From the NCBI RefSeq assembly GCF_900604315.1, contig NZ_LR026978.1, positions 3,296,013 to 3,360,012 on the forward strand: 64,000 nt of DNA, written 5' to 3'. This document shows positions 50,499 through 60,750 of this stretch, piece by piece (within the stretch, counting starts at the first letter, position 1; every line of letters begins with the position of its first letter). The notes under the pieces are model-generated. The model saw only the letters and a program-made list of their open reading frames with translations. It was not told the DNA's origin and made no database searches. This DNA is from [Erwinia] mediterraneensis. Lineage in GTDB: Bacteria > Pseudomonadota > Gammaproteobacteria > Enterobacterales > Enterobacteriaceae. The translations under genes were made by a program, and so were the position numbers.

Positions 50499-51596
50499 TC
50501 ACAGGGTCGGATAGTCGGTGTAGCCTTCCGCGCCACCGCCATAAAAACTTTCCGGACGCTGTTCATTCAGCGGTGCATCCTGACGCAGACGCTCAACCAG
50601 ATCGGGGTTAGCAATAAAATCACGACCAAAGGCGACCGCATCGATCAGGCCGCGCGCGATCAGATCCTGCGCTTTTTCCACCGTGTAAGCGCCGGCGCCG
50701 ATAATCACGCCAGGGAACAGCGCGCGTACTTTCTGGCGGAATGCCTCGCTGTAAGGCTGGCCGCCCGCCCAGTCGGGTTCGGAGAGATGCAGATAGGCCA
50801 GTTTACGCTTTGCCAGTTCGCCAATCAGCCAGAGCGCCGCTTCCTCTTCGTCCGGGCCATTATCCAGATTCTGGAAGACGCCGATGGGGGAGAGACGAAT
50901 GCCGATACGATCGGCAGACCAGCCGGCAATCGCGGCGTCAACCACTTCCAGCGGGAAACGCGCGCGTTTTTCCAGGCTGCCGCCATACTCATCGGTACGC
51001 TGGTTAGAGGAGGGCGACAGGAACTGGTGCATCAGGTAGGCATGCGCAGAGTGCAGTTCCAGCAGATCAAAATCCGCTTCACGTGCGTTAATTGCTGCCT
51101 GACCAAAATCAGCCACGATCTGTCTGATTTCCGCTACGCTCAGTTCGCGCGGCATAGAGGTCTCTTCACGGTAAGTCTGGCCCTGCGCATCGCGCAGCGA
51201 AGTGCGCGTACCGGCGGAGATTGCAGAAGGCGCGACCGGCGCCCGGCCTTCCGGCTGCAGCGAGCTGTGGGAAATGCGGCCAGTGTGCCACAGCTGGACA
51301 GCGCTGTGCCCCCCCGCCTGGTGAATGCCTTCGTTGATGTTTTTCCATGCAGCGATCTGCTCTGCGGTGTGCAGCCCCGGCGCGCCCGCATAGCCTTTTG
51401 CCTGGAAAGAGACCTGCGTCGCTTCTGTGATAATCAGCCCCGCACTGGCGCGTTGACGATAATATTCGCCCATCAGCGGAGTGGGGATATCGCCCGGCTC
51501 AATGCTGCGCAGACGCGTCAGGGGTGCCATAAAAATACGGTTGGGTACGCTGATTGCGCCCACCTGTAACGGACGGAAAAGCTCAGTGCTTGCCAT
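50499..51596 (-). CDS. nemA: N-ethylmaleimide reductase NemA
   Basis: A 365-residue FMN enzyme of the old yellow enzyme family, same length as E. coli. It reduces the C=C bond of electrophiles such as N-ethylmaleimide and also nitro compounds. Landmarks are [37 protein letters not shown] and the C-terminal [14 protein letters not shown]. It follows nemR by 50 bases and has its own NemR-like site in that gap. Confidence 0.95.
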   Translation of the reverse strand: MASTELFRPLQVGAISVPNRIFMAPLTRLRSIEPGDIPTPLMGEYYRQRASAGLIITEATQVSFQAKGYAGAPGLHTAEQIAAWKNINEGIHQAGGHSAVQLWHTGRISHSSLQPEGRAPVAPSAISAGTRTSLRDAQGQTYREETSMPRELSVAEIRQIVADFGQAAINAREADFDLLELHSAHAYLMHQFLSPSSNQRTDEYGGSLEKRARFPLEVVDAAIAGWSADRIGIRLSPIGVFQNLDNGPDEEEAALWLIGELAKRKLAYLHLSEPDWAGGQPYSEAFRQKVRALFPGVIIGAGAYTVEKAQDLIARGLIDAVAFGRDFIANPDLVERLRQDAPLNEQRPESFYGGGAEGYTDYPTL

Positions 51597-51612
51597 TAGT
51601 ACTCCTAAAAAA

Positions 51613-51627
51613 TAGACCAGTCGTCTT
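51613..51627. promoter_or_regulatory. NemR-like site between nemR and nemA
   Basis: TAGACCAGTCGTCTT contains the dyad AGAC-CAGTC-GTCT and shares TAGACC with the site in front of nemR. Candidate second operator. Confidence 0.45.
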
Positions 51628-51646
51628 GAAACTGGCGTTTTTTTAA

Positions 51647-52243
51647 TTACTGCTGCGTCAGCAGTTGTTCGATAGCGTGTAGTGCGAGAGTCAGCGAACC
51701 AGCCTCACGCGAAATTTTGCTCTGCAGGCTGGCGCCAAGCCATAACAGGTAAAGCAGCTCTGCCAGCTGCGGTGCCGCGTAATGCCGGGAAATTTCTTCC
51801 TGCTGCTGTGCCTGCTCAAGGGCGCGGGCATACACCGCCATGGTACGGCTGGCCCCTTGCTGCAGCGCGTTGCGCATCGGCTCAGAAAGATCGCACACTT
51901 CAGCTGAGAGCTTTACTCCCAGACAGCCGACAATATGTCCCTGCTGGCGGAACAGCGTTTCAGCGTAACGAAAGTGCTGCAGCAGGCGTTCCCGTGGCGA
52001 AACGTCTTCCACGCTCAGCTGCTGCTGAATCTCTCGCAGATGGTGGTCAAAGTAGCGTTCGAGCAGTGCAACACCGAACGCCTCTTTTGACGGGAAATAG
52101 TGATAGAAAGAGCCTTTCGGCACCTTTGCCAGGGCTAACAGTTCACTGAGACCCATACCGGTAAAACCCCGTTGCAGGCAGAGCTGCTCGCCGGTAGCCA
52201 GCAGATGTTCACGGGTTTCGTTACGTTGCAGCGTTTTGTTCAT
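51647..52243 (-). CDS. nemR: TetR-type repressor NemR
   Basis: A 198-residue TetR family regulator; E. coli NemR 199. It senses electrophiles and bleach and releases nemRA-gloA. The HTH is [24 protein letters not shown] in outline (residues 27-50), and the sensor Cys of E. coli (Cys106) corresponds to Cys107 in VGCLGVK; Cys117 in AEVCDLSE is also kept. ATG 52243 gives [15 protein letters not shown]; a longer frame from 52372 adds 43 unrelated residues. There is no Shine-Dalgarno and the operator lies 16-32 bases upstream, so the leader must be very short. Confidence 0.94.
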   Translation of the reverse strand: MNKTLQRNETREHLLATGEQLCLQRGFTGMGLSELLALAKVPKGSFYHYFPSKEAFGVALLERYFDHHLREIQQQLSVEDVSPRERLLQHFRYAETLFRQQGHIVGCLGVKLSAEVCDLSEPMRNALQQGASRTMAVYARALEQAQQQEEISRHYAAPQLAELLYLLWLGASLQSKISREAGSLTLALHAIEQLLTQQ

Positions 52244-52258
52244 AGTGATGCAGCGTAA

Positions 52259-52275
52259 TAGACCGACTGGTCGGT
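52259..52275. promoter_or_regulatory. NemR operator in front of nemR
   Basis: TAGACCGACTGGTCGGT contains ACCGAC-TG-GTCGGT, a perfect inverted repeat, and GACC-GACT-GGTC. It lies between nemR and the divergent ydhL. Confidence 0.7.
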
Positions 52276-52455
52276 TGCAAGTTCGCGCACCCACTCTGGC
52301 ACAAAAGGATAAGCCAGCGCAGGAATCCGCCCGGATGTGCAGACAGGTGAGAAAAGAGGCGAAAACGGGCACGCTTTTGCGCTTACGGGGTTTAAACCTG
52401 GCGCAGACAGGCTAAGCTGACGGCATAACCCTGAAATTTTTCTCCGGGAGTCAAG

Positions 52456-52695
52456 GTGGCCGAACAACTTGAATTTTTTCCTGTTCCCAGTCCCTGCCGG
52501 GGGATCTGCCAGAGCGATGCCCGTGGCTACTGCCGTGGCTGCCTGCGCAGCCGGGAAGAACGCTTTAACTGGATGCGTTACAGCGATGCGCAAAAACGTG
52601 AGGTGCTGAGGCTGTGCCGTCAGCGCTGGCTGCGTCTGCAGCGGCACGGTAAAGAGGACCCGACCGATACGCCTGAGCAGCCTTCGCTGTTTTGA
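52456..52695 (+). CDS. ydhL: YdhL, DUF1289 small Cys-rich protein (GTG start)
   Basis: A 79-residue protein, same length as E. coli YdhL. CRGICQSDARGYCRGCLR holds four Cys (CxxxC...CxxC type) that probably bind a metal, and the C-terminus ends EQPSLF as in E. coli. Start is GTG with GGGAG upstream. Function unknown. It is divergent from nemR and followed by ydhF after 79 bases. Confidence 0.9.
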   Translation: MAEQLEFFPVPSPCRGICQSDARGYCRGCLRSREERFNWMRYSDAQKREVLRLCRQRWLRLQRHGKEDPTDTPEQPSLF

Positions 52696-52774
52696 TCAAA
52701 CATTTACTCCTGCACTTTCCGTTATACTCCCTGACACCTTACCTCGCCTTAACGTAATAACAGGGAGTATTGCT

Positions 52775-53671
52775 ATGCGACAAGCTTCGCCCATCGCCCC
52801 GCAGGGGCCGGTCTTTTCCGATTTTGTAATGGGTTACTGGCGTCTGATGGAGTGGGGCATGACACCCGATCAGCTGCTGGCCTTTATTGAGCATCACCTT
52901 GAGCTCGGGATCACCACGGTCGATCATGCCGATATTTACGGCGATTACCGCTGTGAAGCCACTTTTGGCCAGGCGCTGCGCCGGGCGCCAGGGCTGCGGG
53001 AAAAACTGCAGATTGTCACCAAGTGCGGCATTGCGACACGTGCAAAACCAGAGCATCAGATAGGCCACTACAACACCAGCCAGACGCATATTGTCGCCAG
53101 CGCAGAAAATTCACTGCGTCACTTCGCTACCGATCGGCTCGATCTACTGTTAATTCATCGCCCCGATCCGCTGATGGCGGCGGATGAGGTGGCGGAAGCC
53201 TTTCTCTCGCTGCATAAAAGCGGCAAAGTGCTGCACTTTGGCGTGTCTAACTTCACTCCGGCGCAGTATGCGCTGCTGCAGTCGCGGCTGCCGTTCACCC
53301 TGGTCACCAATCAGGTAGAAATTTCGCCGGTACAACAAAGCACTTTGCTGGATGGCACCCTGGATCAGTGCCAGCAGCTGCGTATTCGGCCGATGGCCTG
53401 GTCATGTCTTGGCGGCGGCCGTCTGTTCTCTGATCCCCATTATCAGCCGCTGCGCGATGAACTTACCTTGATCAAAGAAGAGACTGGCGCCACTTCGCTG
53501 GAGCAGGTGGTCTATGCCTGGATAATGAAGCTGCCTTCCTGTCCCTTGCCAATCATCGGCTCCGGGAAAGCAGAACGGGTGCGGGAAGCGGCAGATGCCG
53601 CGTCGCTGCAGTTGGATCGTCAGCAGTGGTTTCGTATCCGTAAGGCAGCGCTGGGTTTTGATGTGCCCTGA
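52775..53671 (+). CDS. ydhF: Aldo-keto reductase family oxidoreductase YdhF
   Basis: A 298-residue NADP(H) enzyme, same length as E. coli YdhF. The (beta/alpha)8 barrel carries the tetrad Asp and Tyr in TTVDHADIYGDY (about 50-55), Lys in VTKCGI and His in LLIHRPDPL. The cofactor region is near the C-terminus (PIIGSGKAERVREA). The natural substrate is not known. Confidence 0.92.
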   Translation: MRQASPIAPQGPVFSDFVMGYWRLMEWGMTPDQLLAFIEHHLELGITTVDHADIYGDYRCEATFGQALRRAPGLREKLQIVTKCGIATRAKPEHQIGHYNTSQTHIVASAENSLRHFATDRLDLLLIHRPDPLMAADEVAEAFLSLHKSGKVLHFGVSNFTPAQYALLQSRLPFTLVTNQVEISPVQQSTLLDGTLDQCQQLRIRPMAWSCLGGGRLFSDPHYQPLRDELTLIKEETGATSLEQVVYAWIMKLPSCPLPIIGSGKAERVREAADAASLQLDRQQWFRIRKAALGFDVP

Positions 53672-53755
53672 AGCGCAAAACCGGGTTAAAACCAGGCGAA
53701 GCGGATAAAAGCGATCCAGGCTTAAAGGAAATTCTGTGAAGTCAAAGGTGATGCT

Positions 53756-54274
53756 ATGAAACGCTTATTCACTCTCGCCGCCGCGCTATGCGTTTGCATG
53801 GGCGCACATGCTGCTACCACCGAGATCCAGCTCCATCAGGTGACGGTAGAAGGCAAAGGTGCGGCTATTGGCACGATAAAAATTGACGAAACGCCTTACG
53901 GGCTGCAGTTTACGCCCCGGTTGCACGGTTTACCGCCAGGCATTCACGGTTTTCACGTGCATGCGAAAGGCAGCTGTGAACCGGGCGTATCCGAAGGCAA
54001 AATCGTCGCTGCTGGCGCCGCAGGGGGCCATCTTGACCCCGCCAATACCCGGAAGCATGCCGGACCTTACCGTAACGGCCATCTTGGCGATCTCCCGGCC
54101 CTTTATGTCAACGCGGAAGGCGAGTCAACCTATCCGGTTCTGGCGCCGCGTCTGAAAAATATCAGTGAAATTAAGGGGAAAGCGTTGATGGTTCATGTGG
54201 GGGGAGATAACCATGAGGATAAGCCATTACCGCTCGGCGGTGGCGGTGGGCGTTTTGCCTGTGGTGTGATTTAA
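53756..54274 (+). CDS. sodC: Periplasmic Cu/Zn superoxide dismutase SodC
   Basis: A 172-residue enzyme; E. coli SodC 173. A signal peptide is cut near residue 19 (GAHA). Copper and zinc ligands are His67 and His69 (GFHVHAKG), His92 (GGHLDP), His101, His109 with Asp112 (GHLGD) and His147 (MVHVGGDNH). Cys74 and Cys169 form the structural disulfide. It protects the periplasm from superoxide. Confidence 0.95.
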   Translation: MKRLFTLAAALCVCMGAHAATTEIQLHQVTVEGKGAAIGTIKIDETPYGLQFTPRLHGLPPGIHGFHVHAKGSCEPGVSEGKIVAAGAAGGHLDPANTRKHAGPYRNGHLGDLPALYVNAEGESTYPVLAPRLKNISEIKGKALMVHVGGDNHEDKPLPLGGGGGRFACGVI

Positions 54275-54282
54275 TCAGCCAG

Positions 54283-54316
54283 GGGAGGCCCGTTGGCCTC
54301 CCTGCACATTTTTTCG
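54283..54316 (+). terminator. Terminator of sodC
   Basis: GGGAGGCC-CGTT-GGCCTCCC, then TGCACATTTTTT. The T-run is seven bases away from the stem. Confidence 0.65.
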
Positions 54317-54424
54317 CGATCCGGTTTCTGTTTACCTGTGGGCTATATCATCCCGGGCCGTTCAGGCCTATGATATTGATAATTGACAGGAAGGGTGTTA
54401 TTAAGCGGGACAAAGGAAGAAGAA

Positions 54425-54892
54425 ATGAAGAAAACGGGCGCGCTGATACTGTGTCTGCTGTTGGCGGGATGTGATCGTCCGGATGAAACCCAGCTGATAA
54501 CCGAAACTGGCCATCAGCTGCAGCGCACCATAGACATGAATCCCCAGCGTGGTGTCTGTGAACAGATTGCACGTGGACGCGAAAGACTGAGCAAAAAAAC
54601 CGTGCAGCAGCTGGAAGCGCAGGAGTGTCAGCATGTGCTGCGCAGTTCAACCGAAACCAGCTTTACCCGCACCCGCATTTATCAGCATTCGATGACCATG
54701 GTGTGTGGCGAAATTAAGGGCAAAAACTTCACCGGCGAAGAGATTACGCGTCGCTTTATTTTTTCTCCGGGTGAAAAAGCGCTGGTGATCGAGCCGGTAT
54801 CAGCACAAGATAAAAGTCGCTTTCAGGATCTTAAAACGCTTCAGCAGATTCATAATGATTTTGAACGGCAGCAGGCGCAATATTGTCAGTAA
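54425..54892 (+). CDS. Predicted lipoprotein of unknown function
   Basis: A 155-residue protein I do not recognise. The signal MKKTGALILCLLLAGC has a clear lipobox with Cys16. Asp at +2 is the signal that keeps lipoproteins in the inner membrane. Mature Cys at 45, 68, 94 and 154 could form two disulfides. The rest is charged and mixed helix/strand. ATG 54425 has AAGGAAGAAG upstream; a longer frame from 54383 would disrupt the signal. It occupies the place where E. coli carries ydhI-ydhJ-ydhK, between sodC and slyA. Confidence 0.8.
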   Translation: MKKTGALILCLLLAGCDRPDETQLITETGHQLQRTIDMNPQRGVCEQIARGRERLSKKTVQQLEAQECQHVLRSSTETSFTRTRIYQHSMTMVCGEIKGKNFTGEEITRRFIFSPGEKALVIEPVSAQDKSRFQDLKTLQQIHNDFERQQAQYCQ

Positions 54893-54919
54893 AGATGTCC
54901 TTCTTCGCATCTTTATTTC
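54891..54919 (+). terminator. Possible terminator of the lipoprotein gene
   Basis: AAAGATG (54891-54897) with CATCTTT (54908-54914), then ATTTC. The stem begins within the stop codon. Confidence 0.45.
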
Positions 54920-55039
54920 AGCAGCGCAAAGGGCAAAGGACGTATACCAGTAGCGGACGATTTGTAATTTGTCCTGTTACGCCGCAAAATAGTGTAAAAT
55001 CAGGGTTGATAGCTAGCAAGATAATTATAAGGAGATAAA

Positions 55040-55477
55040 ATGGATACGCCTATTGGAACGGATTTGGCTCGGCTGGTACGCATCTGGCGCGCGTTAATTG
55101 ATCAACGCCTTAAGCCGCTGGAGCTGACCCAGACGCATTGGGTAACCTTGCACAATATTCATCAATTGCCACCGGAACAGTCGCAAATTCAGCTGGCGAA
55201 AGCCATCGGGATTGAGCAACCCTCCCTGGTGCGAACCCTGGATCAGCTGGAAGAGAAGGGATTGATTACCCGCTCCACCTGCACCAGCGACCGCCGCGCG
55301 AAACGCATCAAACTGACCCGCCAGGCTGAGCCTATTATTGAGAAAGTGGAAAGTGTGATTGATGCCACCCGGGACGATATTCTCTCCGGCATCAGTCGTG
55401 AGGAAATTAATCAGATGGTGAATCTTATTGCCCGTCTGGAGAAAAATATCCTCGACCTGCAGCACAAAGAGAAATAA
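55040..55477 (+). CDS. slyA: MarR-type transcription regulator SlyA
   Basis: A 145-residue winged-helix regulator; E. coli 144. It displaces H-NS at many promoters, including haemolysin and virulence genes. [23 protein letters not shown], the recognition helix [14 protein letters not shown] and the wing [12 protein letters not shown] are conserved. AAGGAGAT is a strong Shine-Dalgarno. The gene TAGCTAGCAAG at 55011-55021, just upstream, resembles the AT-rich TTAGCAAGCTAA SlyA motif, so autoregulation is possible. Confidence 0.96.
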   Translation: MDTPIGTDLARLVRIWRALIDQRLKPLELTQTHWVTLHNIHQLPPEQSQIQLAKAIGIEQPSLVRTLDQLEEKGLITRSTCTSDRRAKRIKLTRQAEPIIEKVESVIDATRDDILSGISREEINQMVNLIARLEKNILDLQHKEK

Positions 55478-55480
55478 AAG

Positions 55481-55508
55481 AAAACCGACGCCCGGGCGTC
55501 GGTTTTTT
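55481..55508. terminator. Bidirectional terminator between slyA and slyB
   Basis: AAAACCGACGCC-CGGGCGTCGGTTTT is self-complementary and flanked by A and T runs. It serves the convergent slyA and slyB. Confidence 0.93.
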
Positions 55509-55521
55509 GTTGCTGGCTGCC

Positions 55522-55989
55522 TTAGCGCGGAGACACAGTGACCTGACTGCCATTTGAGGCCAGAACCACACGCTGGCCTACTGAGTAGCGGCTGGCGTCC
55601 TGTTTCTGCACCACCATAATGGTGTTACCGTCATCCTTACGGATTTCGAGCTCGACGCCGTTCGTTTTATTCACCGCGCCCTGAACACCCTGTCCGGCAA
55701 CGCCGCCTAACACCGCGCCGCCTGCGGTAGCCAGACTGCGACCGCTGCCTCCACCGATGGTGTTCCCGAGGAAACCACCCAGTACGGCACCGCCAATAGC
55801 GCCAATCACATTATTCTCATCGCCCCCCTGGATCTGAACCGGACGAACAGATACCAGCGTACCGTAGGACACGCTCTGTACTTGTTTGGCTTCACTGGCA
55901 CTGTAGACATCACCCGAAAGAGTGCTGGTATTGGTACAGCCTGCCAGCATAAACCCCGTCAGTGCCACGGCTGCTAAACGCTTGATCAT
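55522..55989 (-). CDS. slyB: Outer-membrane lipoprotein SlyB
   Basis: A 155-residue lipoprotein, same length as E. coli. Lipobox MLAGC with Cys18, then Thr, predicts the outer membrane. The glycine-zipper region GAIGGAVLGGFLGNTIGG and AGGAVLGGVAGQGVQG is the family hallmark. SlyB is a PhoP-regulated stress protein that stabilises outer-membrane proteins. Start 55989 has AGGAG; a longer frame from 56121 has no signal sequence. I could not identify a clear PhoP box by eye. Confidence 0.95.
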   Translation of the reverse strand: MIKRLAAVALTGFMLAGCTNTSTLSGDVYSASEAKQVQSVSYGTLVSVRPVQIQGGDENNVIGAIGGAVLGGFLGNTIGGGSGRSLATAGGAVLGGVAGQGVQGAVNKTNGVELEIRKDDGNTIMVVQKQDASRYSVGQRVVLASNGSQVTVSPR

Positions 55990-56267
55990 CAGAAACTCCT
56001 TTATCAAAAATGCGCCATGTTTATCGCCATATCCTCTGATGAGTATAAGACACAAACCTGGTAAGTTAATCTTTATCCGAATAAAAGGTTGCCAGCAACA
56101 GCTTACACTACTGGTCTTCAATAAGACTTCAATCGGCGCGCGGTTATTTTCCCACGGAAAAGCGGAGAAAGGTAATAAAAACAGAAAGTAATCATAGAAT
56201 CAGATCGCATTCTTTGCCAGGCTTATTGCTGGTGACTCTCCCTTCCAACAGGAAGTAAGGTAAGGCA

Positions 56268-57383
56268 ATGAAATCAGGACGCTATATTGGCGTGATGTCG
56301 GGCACCAGTCTCGATGGGGTTGATGTGGTCCTGGCGGCCATCGACGATCATGTGGTCGCCCGGCAAGCGAGCTACTGCCATCCCATGCCGCAGGCGCTGC
56401 GCCAGCAGATACTGGCTGTCTGCCAGGGACAGTCGCTGACTCTGTCGCAACTGGGACAACTCGATACGCGCCTTGGCAAGCTGTTTGCCGAAGCGGTGAT
56501 GACGCTGATGCAGCAGCAGGAACTGGATGCGGAAGATGTGGTGGCTATCGGCTGTCATGGTCAGACCGTCTGGCACGAACCGCAGGGCGAAGCGCCAAGC
56601 ACTTTACAGATTGGCGACAATAATCAGATCGTGGCGACAACCGGGGTGACGGTGGTAGGTGACTTCCGGCGGCGCGATATGGCGCTGGGCGGACAGGGTG
56701 CGCCGCTGGTGCCCGCGTTTCATCAGGCGCTGCTGATGGATAGCCAGGAACGGCGGATGGTGTTAAATATTGGTGGTATAGCCAATTTATCACTGCTGCT
56801 GCCAGGTGAGCCGGTACGCGGTTACGACACCGGGCCGGGGAATATGCTGATAGATGCCTGGATCTGGCGACATCAGGGCAAGCCTTATGATAAAGAGGGC
56901 AACTGGGCGCGCAGCGGTCAGGTCGTGACGCCGCTGCTTCAGCAGATGCTCAGCGATCCCTGGTTCGCCTTGCCGCCGCCCAAAAGTACCGGACGCGAAT
57001 ATTTTAATCTGGGATGGGTAGAGCAGCATCTGCAGCGTTTTCCCGGCGTGGCGCCGGCAGACGTGCAGGCGACGCTCACTGAACTGACGGCACTCACTGT
57101 TGCCCGGCAGGTGATGTTAAACGACGGCTGCGAGCGGCTGCTGGTATGTGGCGGCGGTGGCCGTAATCCGCTGCTGATGGCCCGTCTTGCTGCGCATCTG
57201 CCCGGTACGGAAGTTGGGCCGACCGAAGCGCTGGGCATCAGCGGCGACGATATGGAAGCGCTGGCCTTTGCCTGGCTCGCCTTTCGTACCCTGTCCGGTT
57301 TACCCGGTAATCTGCCCGCCGTTACTGGCGCCAGCCGCGAAACGGTACTGGGCGCTATTTTTCCTGCTAATCCTCTCGTTTAA
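56268..57383 (+). CDS. anmK: Anhydro-N-acetylmuramic acid kinase AnmK
   Basis: A 371-residue sugar kinase; E. coli 369. It opens and phosphorylates anhydro-MurNAc released in wall recycling, giving MurNAc 6-phosphate. [15 protein letters not shown] is the ATP-site hallmark; [33 protein letters not shown] and [11 protein letters not shown] follow. GAAGTAAGGTAAGGCA precedes the start. mliC begins 12 bases after the stop, suggesting one operon. Confidence 0.96.
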   Translation: MKSGRYIGVMSGTSLDGVDVVLAAIDDHVVARQASYCHPMPQALRQQILAVCQGQSLTLSQLGQLDTRLGKLFAEAVMTLMQQQELDAEDVVAIGCHGQTVWHEPQGEAPSTLQIGDNNQIVATTGVTVVGDFRRRDMALGGQGAPLVPAFHQALLMDSQERRMVLNIGGIANLSLLLPGEPVRGYDTGPGNMLIDAWIWRHQGKPYDKEGNWARSGQVVTPLLQQMLSDPWFALPPPKSTGREYFNLGWVEQHLQRFPGVAPADVQATLTELTALTVARQVMLNDGCERLLVCGGGGRNPLLMARLAAHLPGTEVGPTEALGISGDDMEALAFAWLAFRTLSGLPGNLPAVTGASRETVLGAIFPANPLV

Positions 57384-57395
57384 GGAGAACGGTTC

Positions 57396-57710
57396 ATGAT
57401 GAAAGTTGTCTCCCTGACTGCCGTGCTGCTGCTGGCAGGCTGCGGCATGATGCAGAAACCCGCTGAACAGCCGCTGACCCTGCGCTATACCTGTGGCACC
57501 ATGCCCTTAACCGTCACCCAGGATAATGCGCAGCAGCAGGTAAGCTTTATTATGGATGGTCAGCCGCTGACCCTGAAGCAAACCCGGTCCGCTTCCGGCA
57601 CTCGTTACAGCGACGGCCATTACGTTTTCTGGTCCAAAGGCAACGGCGCTTTTATCGAGCGCAATGGTAAGATTGTGGTTAATGACTGCCTGCTGCAAAG
57701 CGGCAGCTAA
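57396..57710 (+). CDS. mliC: Membrane-bound lysozyme inhibitor MliC
   Basis: A 104-residue lipoprotein; E. coli MliC 109. Lipobox LLAGC with Cys16. It inhibits C-type lysozyme from the periplasmic side. The conserved SG.RY and YVFWSKGNGAF segments are the family's inhibitory loops (SASGTRYSDG and WSKGNGAF). A further Cys pair, in RYTCGTM and VNDCLLQ, may form a disulfide. It lies between anmK and pdxH. Confidence 0.93.
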   Translation: MMKVVSLTAVLLLAGCGMMQKPAEQPLTLRYTCGTMPLTVTQDNAQQQVSFIMDGQPLTLKQTRSASGTRYSDGHYVFWSKGNGAFIERNGKIVVNDCLLQSGS

Positions 57711-57762
57711 GGCGTGCGCTGGCCGGTGCCAGCGACTTTGCCGATAACAGAAAGAGTGAAAA

Positions 57763-58419
57763 ATGAGCGACAGTGATAATTTGCATCCCCTGGCCCATTT
57801 GCGTCGCGAATATACGCGTGGTGGGCTGCGCCGTAACGATTTACCTGATCATCCGCTCCCGCTGTTTGAGCGCTGGCTGGCGCAGGCGTGCGAAGCGCAA
57901 CTGCCCGATCCCAGCGCGATGACCATCGCGACTGTTGATGAGCAGGGGCAGCCCTATCAGCGTATTGTGCTGCTGAAACACTTCGATGAAAGCGGCATGG
58001 TGTTTTACACCAATCTTGGCAGCCGTAAGGCACAGCATCTGGCGCATAATCCGCGCATTTCGCTGCATTTTCCCTGGCATGCGCTGGAACGTCAGGTGAT
58101 GGTGCTGGGCGAAGTCGAGAAGCTCACGCCGCTGGAGGTGATGAAATATTTTCACAGCCGTCCGCGCGAGAGCCAGATTGGCGCCTGGGTATCGAAACAG
58201 TCGAGCCGTCTCTCTGCACGCAGCGTGCTGGAAAGCAAATTTCTCGAGCTGAAGCAAAAATTTCAGCAGGGTGAGATCCCGCTGCCCAGTTTCTGGGGCG
58301 GATATCGGGTTAAATTTCATACCATTGAGTTCTGGCAGGGCGGTGCGCACCGTCTGCACGACCGTTTTATTTATCAGCGTGAAGGCAGCGGCTGGAAAAT
58401 CGATCGCCTGGCCCCCTAA
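57763..58419 (+). CDS. pdxH: Pyridoxine/pyridoxamine 5'-phosphate oxidase
   Basis: A 218-residue FMN enzyme, same length as E. coli. It makes pyridoxal 5'-phosphate, the last step of the DXP-dependent B6 route. [18 protein letters not shown], the arginines of [12 protein letters not shown] and [24 protein letters not shown] in outline carry FMN and substrate contacts. pdxY, for B6 salvage, lies one gene away, across tyrS. Confidence 0.97.
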   Translation: MSDSDNLHPLAHLRREYTRGGLRRNDLPDHPLPLFERWLAQACEAQLPDPSAMTIATVDEQGQPYQRIVLLKHFDESGMVFYTNLGSRKAQHLAHNPRISLHFPWHALERQVMVLGEVEKLTPLEVMKYFHSRPRESQIGAWVSKQSSRLSARSVLESKFLELKQKFQQGEIPLPSFWGGYRVKFHTIEFWQGGAHRLHDRFIYQREGSGWKIDRLAP

Positions 58420-58556
58420 TCTTGTGCTTTACCCCTTTTCAGCGCTGGCACAGAAGGCGTCAGCGCTTTATGCTATATCCCTTCTTTTTTTCTTCCGCAT
58501 CTCAGCGGAAAGCTGTGTACCAGCATAGGTGCAGTCTGATCAAATTGGAGTCAGTG

Positions 58557-59831
58557 ATGACCAGCAGTAACCTGATACAACAATTGCAAGAACGGGGCCT
58601 TATCGCCCAGGTAACGGACGAGGAAGCGTTAGCAGAACGACTGGCGCAAGGGCCAATCGCGCTCTATTGCGGCTTTGATCCGACTGCTGACAGCTTGCAT
58701 TTGGGCCATCTGGTGCCGCTGCTCTGCCTGAAACGTTTTCAGGACGCAGGACATAAGCCGGTCGCACTGGTGGGCGGTGCCACCGGGCTGATTGGTGATC
58801 CCAGCTTTAAAGCAGCAGAACGCAAACTTAATACCACGGAAACCGTGAATGAGTGGGTCGATAAGATCCGCAAACAGGTTGCCCCTTTCCTCGATTTCGA
58901 CTGTGGTGAAAACAGCGCCATCGCCGCCAATAACTATGACTGGTTTGGCAGCATGAATGTGCTCACTTTTCTGCGTGATATCGGCAAACACTTTTCTGTT
59001 AATCAGATGATTAACAAGGAAGCGGTTAAGCAGCGCCTGAATCGCGACGATCAGGGCATCTCCTTTACTGAATTCTCCTATAACCTGCTGCAGGGCTACG
59101 ATTTCGCCTGCCTGAATAAACTGCACGGCGTTGCGCTGCAGATTGGCGGATCTGACCAGTGGGGCAACATCACCTCCGGCATCGATTTAACGCGCCGTCT
59201 GCATCAGAATCAGGTGTTCGGGTTGACCGTGCCGCTGATCACCAAAGCGGATGGCACTAAATTCGGTAAAACTGAAGGTGGCGCGGTGTGGCTTGATGCG
59301 AAGAAAACCAGCCCATACAAGTTCTACCAGTTCTGGATCAATACCGCCGATGCCGATGTTTATCGCTTCCTGAAATTCTTTACCTTCCTGAGTATTGAGG
59401 AGATCAATGCGCTGGAAGAGGAAGATAAAAACAGCGGCAAAGCACCGCGCGCGCAGTATGTGCTGGCCGAGCAGGTCACCCGCCTGGTGCACGGCGAGGA
59501 AGGGCTGGCGGCTGCGCAGCGCATCACCGAAAGCCTCTTCTCCGGCTCGCTGCAGGAAATGAAAGAAGACGATTTCGAGCAGCTGGCGCAGGACGGTATG
59601 CCGACCATTACCCTGAGTGAGGGTGATGATCTGCAGCAGGCGCTGGTGAATGCCGGACTGGTGCCGTCACGCGGCCAGGCGCGCACCATGATCAGCTCGA
59701 ATGCGGTGACGGTTAACGGCGAAAAACAGTCTGACGCAGAGTATCGTTTTACAGACAACGATAAATTGTTTGGCCGCTTTACGCTGCTGCGTCGCGGTAA
59801 AAAACATTACTGTCTGGTGAACTGGCAATAA
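58557..59831 (+). CDS. tyrS: Tyrosine--tRNA ligase
   Basis: A 424-residue class I synthetase, same length as E. coli TyrRS. The signatures are HLGH (GCDP-type region [19 protein letters not shown]) and KFGKT, with the specificity residues in [10 protein letters not shown]. The C-terminal S4-like domain (from about 355) binds tRNA. Start 58557 has TTGGAGTC before it; a longer frame from 58422 overlaps pdxH's end region and is not family-like. Confidence 0.98.
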   Translation: MTSSNLIQQLQERGLIAQVTDEEALAERLAQGPIALYCGFDPTADSLHLGHLVPLLCLKRFQDAGHKPVALVGGATGLIGDPSFKAAERKLNTTETVNEWVDKIRKQVAPFLDFDCGENSAIAANNYDWFGSMNVLTFLRDIGKHFSVNQMINKEAVKQRLNRDDQGISFTEFSYNLLQGYDFACLNKLHGVALQIGGSDQWGNITSGIDLTRRLHQNQVFGLTVPLITKADGTKFGKTEGGAVWLDAKKTSPYKFYQFWINTADADVYRFLKFFTFLSIEEINALEEEDKNSGKAPRAQYVLAEQVTRLVHGEEGLAAAQRITESLFSGSLQEMKEDDFEQLAQDGMPTITLSEGDDLQQALVNAGLVPSRGQARTMISSNAVTVNGEKQSDAEYRFTDNDKLFGRFTLLRRGKKHYCLVNWQ

Positions 59832-59838
59832 GCGTTTC

Positions 59839-59862
59839 AGGGCCGGTTTCTGGCCCTTTTTT
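59839..59862 (+). terminator. Terminator of tyrS
   Basis: AGGGCC with GGCCCT around a seven-base loop, then TTTTT. It lies eight bases past the stop. Confidence 0.85.
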
Positions 59863-59884
59863 ATGGCAAGGCATTAGGTGATTT

Positions 59885-60745
59885 ATGAAAAATATACTCG
59901 CAATTCAGTCGCATGTGGTTTACGGCCATGCCGGCAACAGCGCTGCTGAATTTCCTATGCGCCGTATGGGCGCCAATGTCTGGCCGTTGAATACGGTACA
60001 GTTCTCCAATCATACCCAGTATGGTCACTGGACCGGCACCGTGATGCCCGCCACCCATTTAACCGATATCGTGAAAGGTATTGCGGATATCGATCGGCTG
60101 AAAACCTGTGACGCGGTATTGAGCGGCTATCTGGGTTCCGCTGAACAGGGCGAGCAGATCCTGGAGATCGTGCGTCAGGTGAAGGCGGCGAATCCCAACG
60201 CCTGGTACTTCTGCGATCCGGTAATGGGACACCCGGAAAAGGGCTGTATTGTTGCGCCGGGCGTCGCCGGGTTTCACTGCAAAGCCGCGCTGCCCGCCAG
60301 CGATATCATTGCGCCTAACCTGCTGGAGCTGGAAATGCTCAGTGGCAAAACCGTGGCGAATGTGGATGAGTCGGTGGCGGCGGCGCGTGAGCTGATCGCC
60401 GCAGGACCCAAAATCGTGCTGGTGAAGCATCTGGCGCGTGCCGGACGCCGTAGCGATCGTTTTGAGATGCTGCTGGTCACCGCCGACGAAGCCTGGCATA
60501 TTGCGCGTCCGCTGGTGGACTTTGGCGTACGTCAGCCCGTCGGGGTGGGCGATCTGACCAGCGGTTTGCTGCTGGTCAATCTGCTGCACGGCAAAGCGCT
60601 GCAGGCGGCGCTGGAACATGTGACCGCGGCGGTCTATGAAGTGATGCTGAAAACCCACGCCATGGGCGAATATGAACTGCAGCTGGTGGCCGCGCAGGAT
60701 GCGATTGCCACGCCAACGCAGCATTTCGCGGCGGAAAAAATCTGA
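59885..60745 (+). CDS. pdxY: Pyridoxal kinase PdxY
   Basis: A 286-residue ribokinase-like enzyme; E. coli 287. It phosphorylates pyridoxal in B6 salvage. [23 protein letters not shown] is the substrate side, [11 protein letters not shown] the metal site, and [10 protein letters not shown] the anion-hole/catalytic Asp. The start codon is preceded by TTAGGTGATTT, a modest Shine-Dalgarno. Confidence 0.96.
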   Translation: MKNILAIQSHVVYGHAGNSAAEFPMRRMGANVWPLNTVQFSNHTQYGHWTGTVMPATHLTDIVKGIADIDRLKTCDAVLSGYLGSAEQGEQILEIVRQVKAANPNAWYFCDPVMGHPEKGCIVAPGVAGFHCKAALPASDIIAPNLLELEMLSGKTVANVDESVAAARELIAAGPKIVLVKHLARAGRRSDRFEMLLVTADEAWHIARPLVDFGVRQPVGVGDLTSGLLLVNLLHGKALQAALEHVTAAVYEVMLKTHAMGEYELQLVAAQDAIATPTQHFAAEKI

Positions 60746-60750
60746 TCCTG

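Noticed and set aside
55990..56121. PhoP box upstream of slyB
   Set aside because: slyB is PhoP-controlled in relatives, but I found no pair of TGTTTA-type repeats at the right spacing.
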